A DNA stretch of 64,000 nt from JABWBD01 sp040768665 (GTDB lineage: Bacteria > Planctomycetota > Planctomycetia > Pirellulales > Thermoguttaceae), in contig JAXGMN010000054.1 of the NCBI GenBank assembly GCA_040768665.1, forward strand, positions 19,843-83,842. Direction: 5' to 3'. Position 1 is the first letter of the stretch. Each line of letters starts with the position of its first letter. The notes beneath the pieces were generated by a model. The model had not been told where the DNA came from and searched no databases. It saw only the letters and a list, made by a program, of their open reading frames with translations. A program made the position numbers and the translations under genes. This document shows, piece after piece, positions 34,992 to 43,658 of this stretch.

Positions 34992-35428
34992 GAATACAGT
35001 CCCCATTGGCCGGCGGCGTCGAAGGCATTGGGGAAGTGTTCGATGGTCGGCGTGCGCTGCCCCTCGGGCCACACTACGGAGATGACGTCGAAACGGGCAG
35101 GATACTCCAGCAGTCCGTGGCGTTTGAGATAGGCCAGGGCGAGGCGGGTGAGCCGCCGCTGCTTGTCGTCGTCGACCGCTTCCGACGGATGGCCGGCTTC
35201 GCCGGACTGGCGAGTCTTCACCTCGACGAAAACGATCGTCCGCCCGTCGACCGCGATCAGATCGATCTCCCCCGGTTTCGAGCGGTCGCTGTGCGCGAGG
35301 ATCCGATAGCCGCGTCGGCGAAGATACCGGGCGGCGGCCTTTTCGCCGCGAGTGCCCAACGGCAACTGCGATGTCTGCGAAGACAATAAGCGCAGCCAGC
35401 CGGAGAAGACGGCGCGGAGCCGGCGCAT
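34988..35428 (-). CDS. yraN: YraN/UPF0102 family endonuclease-like protein
   Basis: A 146-aa protein with the PD-(D/E)XK-type core of the UPF0102 family: GTRGEKAAARYLRRRGYRIL, then GEIDLIAVDGRTIVFVEVK with the conserved Asp, Glu and Lys, and a KQRRLTRLALAYL helix. Function is unproven; it resembles Holliday-junction resolvases. It lies 29 bases downstream of rplS, a position often seen for yraN in this ribosomal/SRP cluster. Its stop codon is part of a palindromic repeat. Confidence 0.88.
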   Translation of the reverse strand: MRRLRAVFSGWLRLLSSQTSQLPLGTRGEKAAARYLRRRGYRILAHSDRSKPGEIDLIAVDGRTIVFVEVKTRQSGEAGHPSEAVDDDKQRRLTRLALAYLKRHGLLEYPARFDVISVVWPEGQRTPTIEHFPNAFDAAGQWGLYS

Positions 35429-35457
35429 GGCACAACTCGAGGGGAAGAATGTAGTCT

Positions 35458-35886
35458 CTAGGTCTGCTGTTGAGCAGCAGCCTTCGCCTTCTTGCCGCGG
35501 CGGCGCTTGGGTTTCGCGGCCTCTTCGACCGGCCGCTCGACGCGGCGTTCCTTCAGCCGCACCGCCTTGCCGGCCCGCTGGCGGAGGAAGTAGAGCTTGG
35601 CGCGGCGGACGACGGCCGAGCGCTTCACCTCGACGGCGGCGATCCGCGGGGAGTGCAGCGGGAACTTCCGTTCGACCCCCTCGCCCTGCACGATGCGACG
35701 AACGGTGAACATCTCCCGCGTGCCGGAACCGCTGCGTGCGATCACGACGCCGTTGAAGATCTGGATCCGCTTCTTGTCCCCTTCGAGGATTTCCACGTGA
35801 ACGTCGACCGTGTCGCCGATCTCGAACTTGGGGACCTCAGCTTTCATGCTGGACTTCTCGACCAGGTTCATCACTTGCTGGCTCAT
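35458..35886 (-). CDS. rplS: 50S ribosomal protein L19
   Basis: A 142-aa L19 with the family core FEIGDTVDVHVEILEGDKKR, IQIFNGVVIARSGSG and REMFTVRRI; it sits at the 30S-50S interface. The C-terminus carries about 25 extra residues rich in Lys, Arg and Ala, compared with about 115 aa in E. coli. Its ATG overlaps the stop of trmD (ATGA), so the two are coupled. Confidence 0.96.
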   Translation of the reverse strand: MSQQVMNLVEKSSMKAEVPKFEIGDTVDVHVEILEGDKKRIQIFNGVVIARSGSGTREMFTVRRIVQGEGVERKFPLHSPRIAAVEVKRSAVVRRAKLYFLRQRAGKAVRLKERRVERPVEEAAKPKRRRGKKAKAAAQQQT

Positions 35887-36626
35887 AGGGATTCCCTTTC
35901 TGACTCGCTTCGTTCACCGCCCCCGGCCCGCCGGCGTTGCCCCTCGATCAGATCGGGGCGGCGCTGGCGGGTCCGCAGCAGGGCGTCTTGTTCTCGAAAG
36001 CGGGCGATCGCTTCGTGATTCCCGCTCAACAGGATTGGCGGCACTTCCAGGCCTCGGTATTCACGGGGCCGCGTGTACTGGGCGAACTCCAGCCAGCGGT
36101 TCACACCCGAGAAGGAATCGTCTCCGCTACTCTGTTCGTCTCCCAGTACGTCCGGCACCAACCGGATGACCGCGTCGATCACTGCCATGGCGGCGACCTC
36201 GCCCCCGTTGAGAACGAAGTCGCCCAGCGAAATTTCGTCCGGCTTCAGGATCAGGCGTACCCGTTCGTCGAAGCCTTCGTACCGGCCGCAGAGCAAGAGG
36301 ATCCGCCGGTTGGCGGCCAGTTCCTCGACGACCCGCTGTTCAAGTCGCCGCCCCTGCGGACTCAGCATTACCAAGTGCCCGGGATCGTCTCCCTCTGCTC
36401 TGATCGCTTCGACACAGGCGACGACGGGCTCGACCATCAGCACCATGCCGGGACCACCCCCGAAGGGACGGTCGTCCACCTTCCTGTGTTTCTCGTCGGT
36501 CGACCAGTCGCGAAGGTTATGCAGGCCAACTTCGACCAGTCGCCGTTGGATCGCCCGCTTCAACAGGCTCTGCCCCAAATACCCGCTGAACATTTCGGGA
36601 AACAGGGTCAGAACGTCGAATCGCAT
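35883..36626 (-). CDS. trmD: tRNA (guanine37-N1)-methyltransferase
   Basis: A 247-aa SPOUT methyltransferase that makes m1G37 on tRNAs reading CNN and some other codons, preventing frameshifts. It shows MRFDVLTLFPEMF at the start, FGGGPGMV, the knot segments LLLCGRYEGFDERV and NGGEVAAMAVIDAV, and an Asp in the active-site loop (GDDSFSG). Length is typical. It lies 6 bases downstream of rpsP; rimM, normally between the two, is absent. Confidence 0.96.
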   Translation of the reverse strand: MRFDVLTLFPEMFSGYLGQSLLKRAIQRRLVEVGLHNLRDWSTDEKHRKVDDRPFGGGPGMVLMVEPVVACVEAIRAEGDDPGHLVMLSPQGRRLEQRVVEELAANRRILLLCGRYEGFDERVRLILKPDEISLGDFVLNGGEVAAMAVIDAVIRLVPDVLGDEQSSGDDSFSGVNRWLEFAQYTRPREYRGLEVPPILLSGNHEAIARFREQDALLRTRQRRPDLIEGQRRRAGGGERSESERESL

Positions 36627-36632
36627 CGGGCG

Positions 36633-37019
36633 TTACTCAGTAAACGCTTCCTCCGGCTCGGCCGAGGCGGCTTCCGACTCTGGTCGCCGGACAGGCTGCG
36701 GCGGGGGCGTCGGACGTCGCCGGGTGTGCGTCAACCGATCCAAAGCCTGACGCTGCTGCTCCAAACGCGTCCCGTTCAGCCCGTACTTCTTAATGAGCAC
36801 CTTTACCTTGTCCGAAGGCTGGGCACCGACGCTCAGCCAGTACTGGACCCGCTCGCCGTTCAAAACTGCCCGAGCGTCGGTTTCCGGCACCATCGGATCG
36901 TACGTGCCAAGCTCTTCCAGGACGCGGCCATCGCGGGGGCTCCGCCCGTCGGCCGCGCATATGCGGTAGAAGGGGCGGTGTTTTTTCCCCATCTTCTTCA
37001 TCCGAATTCGTACTGCCAC
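36633..37019 (-). CDS. rpsP: 30S ribosomal protein S16
   Basis: A 128-aa S16. The core (MAVRIRMKKMGKKHRPFYRI, ADGRSPRDGRVLEELGTYDP) covers the first 80-85 residues. The remaining 40 are a proline- and glutamate-rich tail not found in E. coli (82 aa). It is followed closely by trmD and preceded by ffh, separated by 162 bases containing a palindromic repeat. Confidence 0.96.
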   Translation of the reverse strand: MAVRIRMKKMGKKHRPFYRICAADGRSPRDGRVLEELGTYDPMVPETDARAVLNGERVQYWLSVGAQPSDKVKVLIKKYGLNGTRLEQQRQALDRLTHTRRRPTPPPQPVRRPESEAASAEPEEAFTE

Positions 37020-37084
37020 GCAATGCTCCTCGTCAACTAATCCACTCGCATATTGTTCAAAACGCTTGATTTTAGCTTTTCCGG

Positions 37085-37180
37085 CCCGGATTCCCAGGCC
37101 GGCTTGGGGGCCGGCTCATTTTGCAGAGTCATCGGAGCAAAATGTGCCTGTCCCCTTCCAACGCGGTTTTGGGATCGATT
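37085..37180 (-). repeat. diverged GGGGACAGG palindromic element between ffh and rpsP
   Basis: Read on the minus strand: CCAAAACCGCG, then AAGGGGACAGGCACATTTTGC and GCAAAATGAGCCGGCCCCC. This is the same core as the 102-bp elements, but one arm has drifted. It lies between ffh and rpsP on their transcript and may set their relative expression. Confidence 0.7.
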
Positions 37181-37181
37181 C

Positions 37182-38666
37182 TTACTTGTCGCGCCCCTTC
37201 TTCTGGTCCCGCTTCCGACGGCGGGCTTCTTTCTCCCGCTGCTTTTTTATTTTGGCCCGATCGGCGGCCGACAGACGCTTGCCCGTGCCCTGCTTCTGCT
37301 TTCTCAGGGTGGCTCCGGGATTGGCCAAAGCCTTCTGGCTGAGTTCCTGGACGGCCTGCATGCGTCCGCGCATCCCCATACCGGAGATCCGCTTCATGAC
37401 GTCGGCCATCGCGTCGAATTCCTTGACCAGTTTATTGACCTCGTGCGGTTCGACCCCCGCACCAGTGGCAATTCGGCGCCGGCGGCTCTGATCGATCTTG
37501 GAAGGCGATCGACGCTCCGCAGGGGTCATGGAGTCGATCATTCCCCCCAGTCGGCGCATCTCTCCTTCTGCGTCCGCATCACTCATCATTGAGGTAAGGT
37601 TTCCCATCCCGGGGATGAGACTCATGACCTTGTTCAGCGGCCCCAGACGCTTGGTCTGGTTCATCATCTGCCGGAAATCTTCGAGCGTGAACTCTCCGCG
37701 GCGGAGGCGGGCCTCCTGTTCGGCCATCTGCTCCTGATCAAGCTTCTGCTGGGCCTGCTCGACCAGGGAGAGGATGTCGCCCATCCCGAGGATCCGCCCG
37801 GCCATACGATCCGGATGGAATTCCTCCAGGGCATCGAGATGTTCGCCGGTTCCGATGAACTTGATCGGCACACCGGTAACGGCCTTGACCGATAGCGCCG
37901 CGCCGCCGCGGGCGTCGCCGTCGAGCTTGGTCAAAATCACGCCATCCAGCTCGATGGCCTCGTTGAAGGCCTTGGCGCTGTTCACGGCGTCCTGCCCGGT
38001 CATCGAATCGACCACCAGGTAAACCTGCTGCGGCTCGATCCGCCGTTCGATGCGCGTGAGCTGGTCCATCAGCTCCTGATCGATGTGCAAGCGGCCCGCG
38101 GTGTCGAGGATCACCACATCGATGCTGTCCTGCCGCGCCTGCTTCACGGCGTTCTGGCAAACGGCGACCGGATCGCTCGCGCCCGGCTCGGCATAAACAG
38201 CCAATTCAAGCTGACCGCCGAGCACTTTGAGCTGTTCGACGGCCGCTGGACGCTGCAGGTCGGCCGCCACAAGCATTGCCTTACGACCCCTCTCTCGGAT
38301 CGAGCGGCCCAGCTTTCCACAGGTCGTCGTCTTACCCGAGCCCTGTAGGCCGCACATCATCAGCACGTTGACGCCCGGCTGGAGATGCAGCGAATTGTCC
38401 ACAGGGCCCATGAGCTGGATGAGCTCGCGATGGACAATCCCCACCAACTGCTGGCTCGGGTTGAGCGACTTGAGGACCGTCTCCCCCACGGCCTGTTCCG
38501 TCAACCGGCCCATGAAGTCTTTGACGACCGGGAAGCTGACGTCCGCTTCCAAGAGCGCCTGCTGCACGAGCCTGAGCCCGTCGCGCATATTCGCCTCGGT
38601 CAGCTTGCCGCGACCGCGCAGCGTCTTGAGTGCCGAACTGAGGTTTTCTTGCAGCGACTCGAACAT
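37182..38666 (-). CDS. ffh: signal recognition particle GTPase Ffh
   Basis: A 494-aa SRP54 homologue that binds signal peptides and 4.5S RNA and delivers ribosomes to FtsY. The N-domain (about 1-90) is followed by the G-domain, with the P-loop GLQGSGKTTTCGKLGR, DTAGRLHID and TKLDGDARGG. The methionine-rich M-domain (about 300-450) has RRRRIATGAGV for RNA binding. The C-terminus ends in a Lys/Arg-rich tail longer than usual. It is first in the run ffh-rpsP-trmD-rplS-yraN. Confidence 0.96.
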   Translation of the reverse strand: MFESLQENLSSALKTLRGRGKLTEANMRDGLRLVQQALLEADVSFPVVKDFMGRLTEQAVGETVLKSLNPSQQLVGIVHRELIQLMGPVDNSLHLQPGVNVLMMCGLQGSGKTTTCGKLGRSIRERGRKAMLVAADLQRPAAVEQLKVLGGQLELAVYAEPGASDPVAVCQNAVKQARQDSIDVVILDTAGRLHIDQELMDQLTRIERRIEPQQVYLVVDSMTGQDAVNSAKAFNEAIELDGVILTKLDGDARGGAALSVKAVTGVPIKFIGTGEHLDALEEFHPDRMAGRILGMGDILSLVEQAQQKLDQEQMAEQEARLRRGEFTLEDFRQMMNQTKRLGPLNKVMSLIPGMGNLTSMMSDADAEGEMRRLGGMIDSMTPAERRSPSKIDQSRRRRIATGAGVEPHEVNKLVKEFDAMADVMKRISGMGMRGRMQAVQELSQKALANPGATLRKQKQGTGKRLSAADRAKIKKQREKEARRRKRDQKKGRDK

Positions 38667-38815
38667 GGGGATCTTGCAGTTCGCCCTAAGGACGGCGGGG
38701 TAAAGGAGGGTAATCCCATATGGTAACGAATTCGGGGTCGGTTTGACAATGCTTGGCGGGTGTGGGGGGGAAGATTTTGTGGTTAACCCGCCCGAAAGGG
38801 TGAGTGGTCGGCTGG

Positions 38816-38868
38816 TTGTCAGTGGTCAGTTGTCAGTGGTCAGTTGGGAGTTGGGAGTTGTCGGTGGC
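38816..38868. repeat. short direct repeats GTCAGTGGTCAGTT
   Basis: Two close copies of TTGTCAGTGGTCAG are followed by repeats of TTGGGAG. This simple-sequence cluster covers the stop of the PQQ gene at 38833, so the last dozen residues of that protein (TDNSQLPTDH) are encoded by repeat sequence. Confidence 0.75.
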
Positions 38869-40185
38869 TAGTTCGTGGTCACTGGCTCTTTCCGACAGGT
38901 CTGCGCAGACCAACTCTTCGTCGTTGCGGGCGAAAACGTGGCGGTAGGCGAACGCCGGATGCGACCAGGTTACGCCGTCGCGGCGGCGCAACTGAGCGGT
39001 GGTCGGGTCGAGCAGCTTCGCCCGGCTGATCTCATCGAACCCCTGGGGGGTCAGTCGTGAGATGATCAGTTCGCCCCGCTCGTTGAACATCCAGGTCCGC
39101 TCTCCGTTACGGATCAAGTGAATCGTGGCCCAGTTGTTCTCGGGCACCGCCGTCTTGTCCTCCCACAGTTGCTCGCCGGTGTCCAATCGCAGGCACCGCA
39201 GGATGCCGCGGCCATCCGCGCCGTAAATGTGTTGTCCGTCGATGATCGGCGTCGAGATCAGGCAGTGCAAGGCCGCGCGGTCCGGCACGGAGTTCTTCCG
39301 GCGGTGCCAGAGCTGTTCGGCCGCGGGTCGATCCGCGGCAAGCTTGAGGAGGACCGAGCCTTGGTGCGAGTCGGATACCAGCAGGAAACCGTCCTGCACC
39401 ACCGGCGTGGCGATTCCGATCGGCCACTTCTCCCACGGCATTGGGTACTCCCAATGCAATCGACCATTGGTCGGGTCAAGGCCAACGATGCGGTCGGCCG
39501 TGTAGCAGACCAGGACCCGCCGGCCCGCCTGGTCGAGGGCAATCGGGGCCGAATAGGAGGCGTCGTCCGGCAGCGCCTTCCACCGCAGGGCTCCGCTGAT
39601 CTTATCGAAGGCACAGATGCAGGCGTCGTTCTCACCACCGATTTGAACGATCAGCAGATCGCCTTCGACGATCGGCGAGGCCGCGATACCCCATATCGGC
39701 GTGCGAATCTTGTATTCCGCTTCCAGATCGCGGCTCCAGAGCACTTTGCCGGCGGCTGCATCGAAGCAGAACAGGTGCCCCGCAGCGCCGAGACTATAGG
39801 CGCGACCGCCTTCGAGGAGCACCGAGGCCCGCGGACCGGCCTTGTAGCCAATTTTCCCATACGGGCACGCGTAGCTATGCGACCAGATTTGCTTGCCGGA
39901 TTGCCAGTCGAAGCATTGGACCCGTTCGCGCTCTTCCGGTTCCGTGATCCGATCGGTCACATAGACCCTTCCGTCGGCGACCGTTGGACCGCTGTACCCC
40001 GCCGAAATCGGCACGCTCCATTTCCTCGCGATTCGAGGCGATTCGAACTTCCCGACAATCCCGGTTTCCGCCCAAACGCCGTCTCGATGCGGTCCTCGCC
40101 ATTGGGGCCACTCGTCCGCCGCAGACGGCCGGAAGATCAGTGCGGTGCACAGCAGGATTCCAGCAGCAAAACGCGATCGCGTCAT
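38833..40185 (-). CDS. secreted PQQ-type beta-propeller protein
   Basis: A 450-aa exported protein with a signal peptide (about 1-23, ending PSAA) followed by DEWPQWRGPHRDGVW, the hallmark of planctomycete PQQ-like propellers. Repeated blade motifs such as GKQIWSHSY, GKVLWSRDL, GALRWKALP and GEQLWEDKT are visible. No quinone ligand can be assigned. It is a single-propeller paralogue of the 999-aa protein at 7453-10452. Its C-terminus runs into simple repeats. A small membrane protein gene lies 66 bases upstream on the same strand. Confidence 0.82.
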   Translation of the reverse strand: MTRSRFAAGILLCTALIFRPSAADEWPQWRGPHRDGVWAETGIVGKFESPRIARKWSVPISAGYSGPTVADGRVYVTDRITEPEERERVQCFDWQSGKQIWSHSYACPYGKIGYKAGPRASVLLEGGRAYSLGAAGHLFCFDAAAGKVLWSRDLEAEYKIRTPIWGIAASPIVEGDLLIVQIGGENDACICAFDKISGALRWKALPDDASYSAPIALDQAGRRVLVCYTADRIVGLDPTNGRLHWEYPMPWEKWPIGIATPVVQDGFLLVSDSHQGSVLLKLAADRPAAEQLWHRRKNSVPDRAALHCLISTPIIDGQHIYGADGRGILRCLRLDTGEQLWEDKTAVPENNWATIHLIRNGERTWMFNERGELIISRLTPQGFDEISRAKLLDPTTAQLRRRDGVTWSHPAFAYRHVFARNDEELVCADLSERASDHELATDNSQLPTDH

Positions 40186-40251
40186 TAGATTTCTCGCCCT
40201 GTTTCGTAACTGTGTTTCGCGTCGTTGGTTGAGCGCGGCTCCTTCCGCAGG

Positions 40252-40620
40252 TTAGCCTTTCTCTTTCCGGCGTCGGGCGTCGATAAACGACTTGACTGCA
40301 AGGATCACGAAGATACCGCAGAGTGCCGCCATGGTAATCTGAGAGATCAGCGGTGCGGACCAGGTTAGAGCTTCGCCGTTTGCCAGTTTTCGAACGGGAC
40401 GTTCGAGTGCACCCAGGAAGCCCAACAGCGCCAGCAAAGTCGCGAAGTGCATCGCGTGCATGCGAGCGCGATGCCATAGGCCAATCAAGCCGACGATTAG
40501 AATCGGCAGGCCGAAAAACGCCGGGATCAGCGCGGTGACGCTTTGCTGCCCGGTAGCGAAGTAGCTGACCAACCCCAAGATGATGAGAAGAACGCCGAGT
40601 CCGATAGTCAGTTGTGCCAT
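40252..40620 (-). CDS. small four-helix membrane protein
   Basis: A 122-aa protein with three to four hydrophobic segments (about 5-22, 29-48, 57-70 and 88-110) and a Lys/Arg-rich C-terminus. The ATG at 40620 has AGGAG eight bases upstream. The longer frame only reads through repeat sequence. I do not recognise a family. It may be co-transcribed with the PQQ propeller gene downstream. Confidence 0.65.
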   Translation of the reverse strand: MAQLTIGLGVLLIILGLVSYFATGQQSVTALIPAFFGLPILIVGLIGLWHRARMHAMHFATLLALLGFLGALERPVRKLANGEALTWSAPLISQITMAALCGIFVILAVKSFIDARRRKEKG

Positions 40621-40644
40621 TGCGGAGACTCCTGAGGGACCCCA

Positions 40645-40987
40645 GTAGGTCCCGCTTGCCGAGCGGGACCTGGAACTGCCGACCACCTCGGCAAACTCCG
40701 ACCCGCCCCGAATTACCACCAACACTACACCTCACGCAAGCCCCCAACCCTCGCGAAAGCCGCCGCAGGTGGATCCCACTCGCTAAGACGTGCCCGGTGG
40801 GATCGGCGGCTCCAGGTCCCGCTTGCCGAGCGGGACCTGGAACTGCCGACCACCTCGGCAAACTCCGACCCGCCCAGAATTACCACCAACACTACACCTC
40901 ACATGACCCCCAACCCTCGCGAAAGCCGCCGCAGGCGGGTCACGACGGGATCGGCGGCTCCAGGTCCCGCTCGGCAAGCGGGACCTA
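40645..40987. repeat. two 168-bp tandem copies plus a third TAGGTCCCGC palindrome
   Basis: Units start at about 40646 and 40814, each opening with AGGTCCCGCTTGCCGAGCGG and followed by a nearly identical 140-base stretch (GGAACTGCCGACCACCTCGG..., AATTACCACCAACACTACACC...). A third palindrome, AGGTCCCGCTCGGCAAGCGGG, at 40962 ends at the carA stop codon. The gap between carA and the membrane protein gene is therefore almost wholly repeat. Confidence 0.9.
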
Positions 40988-42109
40988 CTTGGCCTCTTTT
41001 CGGAATTCGTGGAACAGATAGTCGCTGTCGTGTGGACCGGCTGACGCTTCCGGGTGGTACTGGACGCTGAAAGCGGGGACGCGGCGGTGGCGGACGCCCT
41101 CCACCGTGTTGTCGTTCAGGTTGACGTGAGTAACCTCCAGCTCAGCGGGTAGCGAGTCGGCTTCCACGGCAAAGCCGTGATTCTGGCAGGTGATCTCGAC
41201 ACGACCCGTGGCATGATTCATCACCGGCTGGTTCGCCCCGCGATGGCCGAACTTGAGCTTGAACGTCTTGGCGCCGCACGCCAGGCTCAGCAACTGGTGG
41301 CCCAGGCAAATGCCAAAGATCGGTTTTTTGCCCAAAAGCCTACGAATCGTCTCCTGGGCGTAGGCGACCGGCTCGGGGTCGCCGGGGCCGTTGGAGAGAA
41401 AAACTCCGTCGGGTTTCAGGGCCAGGACGTCGTCGGCCGAGGCCGTGCCGGGCACCACCGTTACGCGGCAACCCATGTCGAACAGGTGCCTCGCGATATT
41501 CCATTTCATTCCGTAGTCCAGCGCCACGACGTGGGGCGCATCGGCGGGCAGATCCTGCCGCTGATGGGTGCTCAGGCTGGCCCAAGGGCTCAGTGGTTCG
41601 CTCCAGTCGACACTTGCGGCGGGTATGACCTCTCGGACGAGGTCGCGTCCCACAAGGCCGGGGCTCGCCTGGGCCTTCGCCACCAGGCTGGAATCGTTCA
41701 AATCGATCTGGGAAAGCACACCCTTCATCGCCCCCCGGGTGCGGAGGCGACGAACCAGGGCGCGGGTGTCGATCCCTTCCAAGGCAACGATCGCATGCCG
41801 AACGAGATAGTCGTGCAGTTCCTCGTCAGCGCGGAAATTGCTTGCCCGCCGGCTCCGTTCGCGAACGACAAATCCGGCAAGGTGCGGCTTCGTGCTCTCG
41901 ACGTCCTCCCCGTTGACGCCGTAGTTGCCGATTTCCGGATACGTCATCGTGACGATCTGCCCGCGGTAGCTTGGATCGGTGAGGATCTCCTGGTAGCCGG
42001 TCATCGATGTGTTGAAGCAGACCTCGCCGTCCACCTCGCCCTCGGCCCCGAAGGCTTTGCCGGTAAAAACGGTTCCGTCCTCCAAAGCAAGTTTTGCGAT
42101 TCGCGTCAT
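40985..42109 (-). CDS. carA: carbamoyl-phosphate synthase small subunit
   Basis: A 374-aa glutaminase subunit that releases ammonia from glutamine for CarB, feeding pyrimidine and arginine synthesis. The N-terminal CPSase domain (about 1-150) is followed by a class I glutamine amidotransferase, with Cys268 in GICLGHQ and His352 and Glu354 in YHPEAS. Length is normal. carB is not in the window. Its TAG stop is the edge of a TAGGTCCCGC palindrome. The start at 42109 begins MTRIAKLALEDG. Confidence 0.95.
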   Translation of the reverse strand: MTRIAKLALEDGTVFTGKAFGAEGEVDGEVCFNTSMTGYQEILTDPSYRGQIVTMTYPEIGNYGVNGEDVESTKPHLAGFVVRERSRRASNFRADEELHDYLVRHAIVALEGIDTRALVRRLRTRGAMKGVLSQIDLNDSSLVAKAQASPGLVGRDLVREVIPAASVDWSEPLSPWASLSTHQRQDLPADAPHVVALDYGMKWNIARHLFDMGCRVTVVPGTASADDVLALKPDGVFLSNGPGDPEPVAYAQETIRRLLGKKPIFGICLGHQLLSLACGAKTFKLKFGHRGANQPVMNHATGRVEITCQNHGFAVEADSLPAELEVTHVNLNDNTVEGVRHRRVPAFSVQYHPEASAGPHDSDYLFHEFRKEAK

Positions 42110-42319
42110 CTGGTTGGATTCAATCGCTGGGTGCGCTTTTGGGAAAACAATCCGGCTTGTATGGGTATCGAGTCCCCGGCCGTGCGGAAAGGGGCGGTTT
42201 GATGCAGTCCGGCTGTCGCATCCTAAAGTATCGCGGGGCGTCCTCCCGATAGGTTCTAAACGGCTGCGGGTCTTCGGACAGGATGAACCCGCTTCATTTT
42301 GTCCGGGCAGCCAAACACC

Positions 42320-42357
42320 GAGGGTTCTTGTTCCGGCGAGCAAGAACCCTCTTTTTT
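42320..42357 (+). terminator. perfect 11-bp hairpin with T-tract, plus-strand orientation
   Basis: GAGGGTTCTTG and CAAGAACCCTC pair perfectly around a 10-base loop and are followed by TTTTTTG. It has the shape of an intrinsic terminator for plus-strand RNA, yet both neighbours (the aminotransferase ending at 42375 and carA starting at 42109) are on the minus strand. In minus orientation the hairpin lacks a U-tract but could still mark the aminotransferase 3' end. Confidence 0.75.
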
Positions 42358-42374
42358 GTGAAACATGCCGATTT

Positions 42375-43658
42375 TCACGCGTCGACGCCGGCCGCTTTCT
42401 CTTTTCCGACTTCTCGCTTTGCCGCCTCTGCATGACCGAGACACCGGCCAATCTGCCGGACGGCCTGGCGAAGTCGCATCTCGTTCTCTACAAGCGCCAG
42501 CCGCAAATAGCCTTCGCCAGCCGGACCAAATCCGCCACCGGGGCTGACTGCTACATCACCCTCCTTGAGCAGTTTCATGGCAAAGTCGAACGAATTCATC
42601 CGGCTTGCCCAGGGCTCAGGGATCTTCGCCCAGACGAACATCGACGCACGCGGACGCTCGATGGGCCATCCCAACCGCTCAAGACCGTCGCAAAGCACGT
42701 CTCGCCTGCCCTGGTAGACCCGCGCCTGGGCCTCCACAGCCGCGTCGGTATGGCGCAGGGCCATGATCGCGGCGATCTGAATCGGCTCGAACATTCCGTA
42801 GTCGTAGTAGCTTTTGATCGTTGCCAGGGCCCGAATCATTTCGGCATTGCCCGTGCAAAAGCCGATTCGCCACCCAGCCATGTTATAGCCTTTACTCATG
42901 GTGGTCAGTTCCACCCCGACATCCATGGCCCCCGGCGCTGCCAGAAAACTGGGGGTCTTGTAACCGTCGAACGTGACATCGGCGTATGCCAGATCGCTGA
43001 TCACCATGAAGCCGTACCGCTTGGCCAACTTCACCACTTCCACGTAAAACTCCGGCCCCACGGTCGCCGCCGTTGGATTATGCGGATAGTTGATGACCAG
43101 AAGCTTAGGTTTGGGGTAAAGATGCCGGCACGTGTACGCGATATTCGACAGAAACTTCTCGCTATCGGCGACTTCCAGGAGTATCTGGTTTCCGCCGGCC
43201 AGAGCGATCGCGTAGAGATGGGCCGGATAGGAGGGCGCGGGCACAAGCGCCGTATCGCCCGGTCCCATCAAGGCGAGGCACATGTGGCTGAACCCCTCTT
43301 TCGACCCGAGGCATACGATGACTTCGCGTTCCGGGTCCAGCCGAACTCCCCATTGCTTGAAATACTTTCCCGCCACGTCCCGGCGCAGACTCAACAGCCC
43401 CCACGCTTCGCTATAGCCGTGGTTTTTCGGATCTCGAGCGGCTTCGGCCAGCTTGTTGACGACTAGATCCTCGGGCGGATCGGTGGGATTTCCCATGCCG
43501 AGGTCGATCACGTCGTCGCCGGCCCGGCGTTTCTGGTACTTAAGGCGGTTAATCTGCGCAAACAAGTAGGGGGGCAACCGTTTGACGCGATCGGCAACGG
43601 GGATGGAAAACGTGCGATCCTGATGGATCGGCTGAGGATTGCGGTTTTCGCTGCTCAT
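42375..43658 (-). CDS. class I aminotransferase (AlaC/LL-DAP aminotransferase-like)
   Basis: A 427-aa fold-type I PLP enzyme. VIDLGMGNPTDPP (50-62), Asn194 in YPHNPTA, Asp222 and Tyr225 in ISDLAYAD, and the PLP lysine Lys256 in TTMSKGYNMAGWRIGF are all present. The pattern resembles alanine transaminase AlaC and LL-diaminopimelate aminotransferase relatives. Which amino acid it serves cannot be told by eye. The start at 43658 begins MSSENRN; the longer frame upstream is repeat-like and is rejected. Confidence 0.88.
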   Translation of the reverse strand: MSSENRNPQPIHQDRTFSIPVADRVKRLPPYLFAQINRLKYQKRRAGDDVIDLGMGNPTDPPEDLVVNKLAEAARDPKNHGYSEAWGLLSLRRDVAGKYFKQWGVRLDPEREVIVCLGSKEGFSHMCLALMGPGDTALVPAPSYPAHLYAIALAGGNQILLEVADSEKFLSNIAYTCRHLYPKPKLLVINYPHNPTAATVGPEFYVEVVKLAKRYGFMVISDLAYADVTFDGYKTPSFLAAPGAMDVGVELTTMSKGYNMAGWRIGFCTGNAEMIRALATIKSYYDYGMFEPIQIAAIMALRHTDAAVEAQARVYQGRRDVLCDGLERLGWPIERPRASMFVWAKIPEPWASRMNSFDFAMKLLKEGDVAVSPGGGFGPAGEGYLRLALVENEMRLRQAVRQIGRCLGHAEAAKREVGKEKAAGVDA

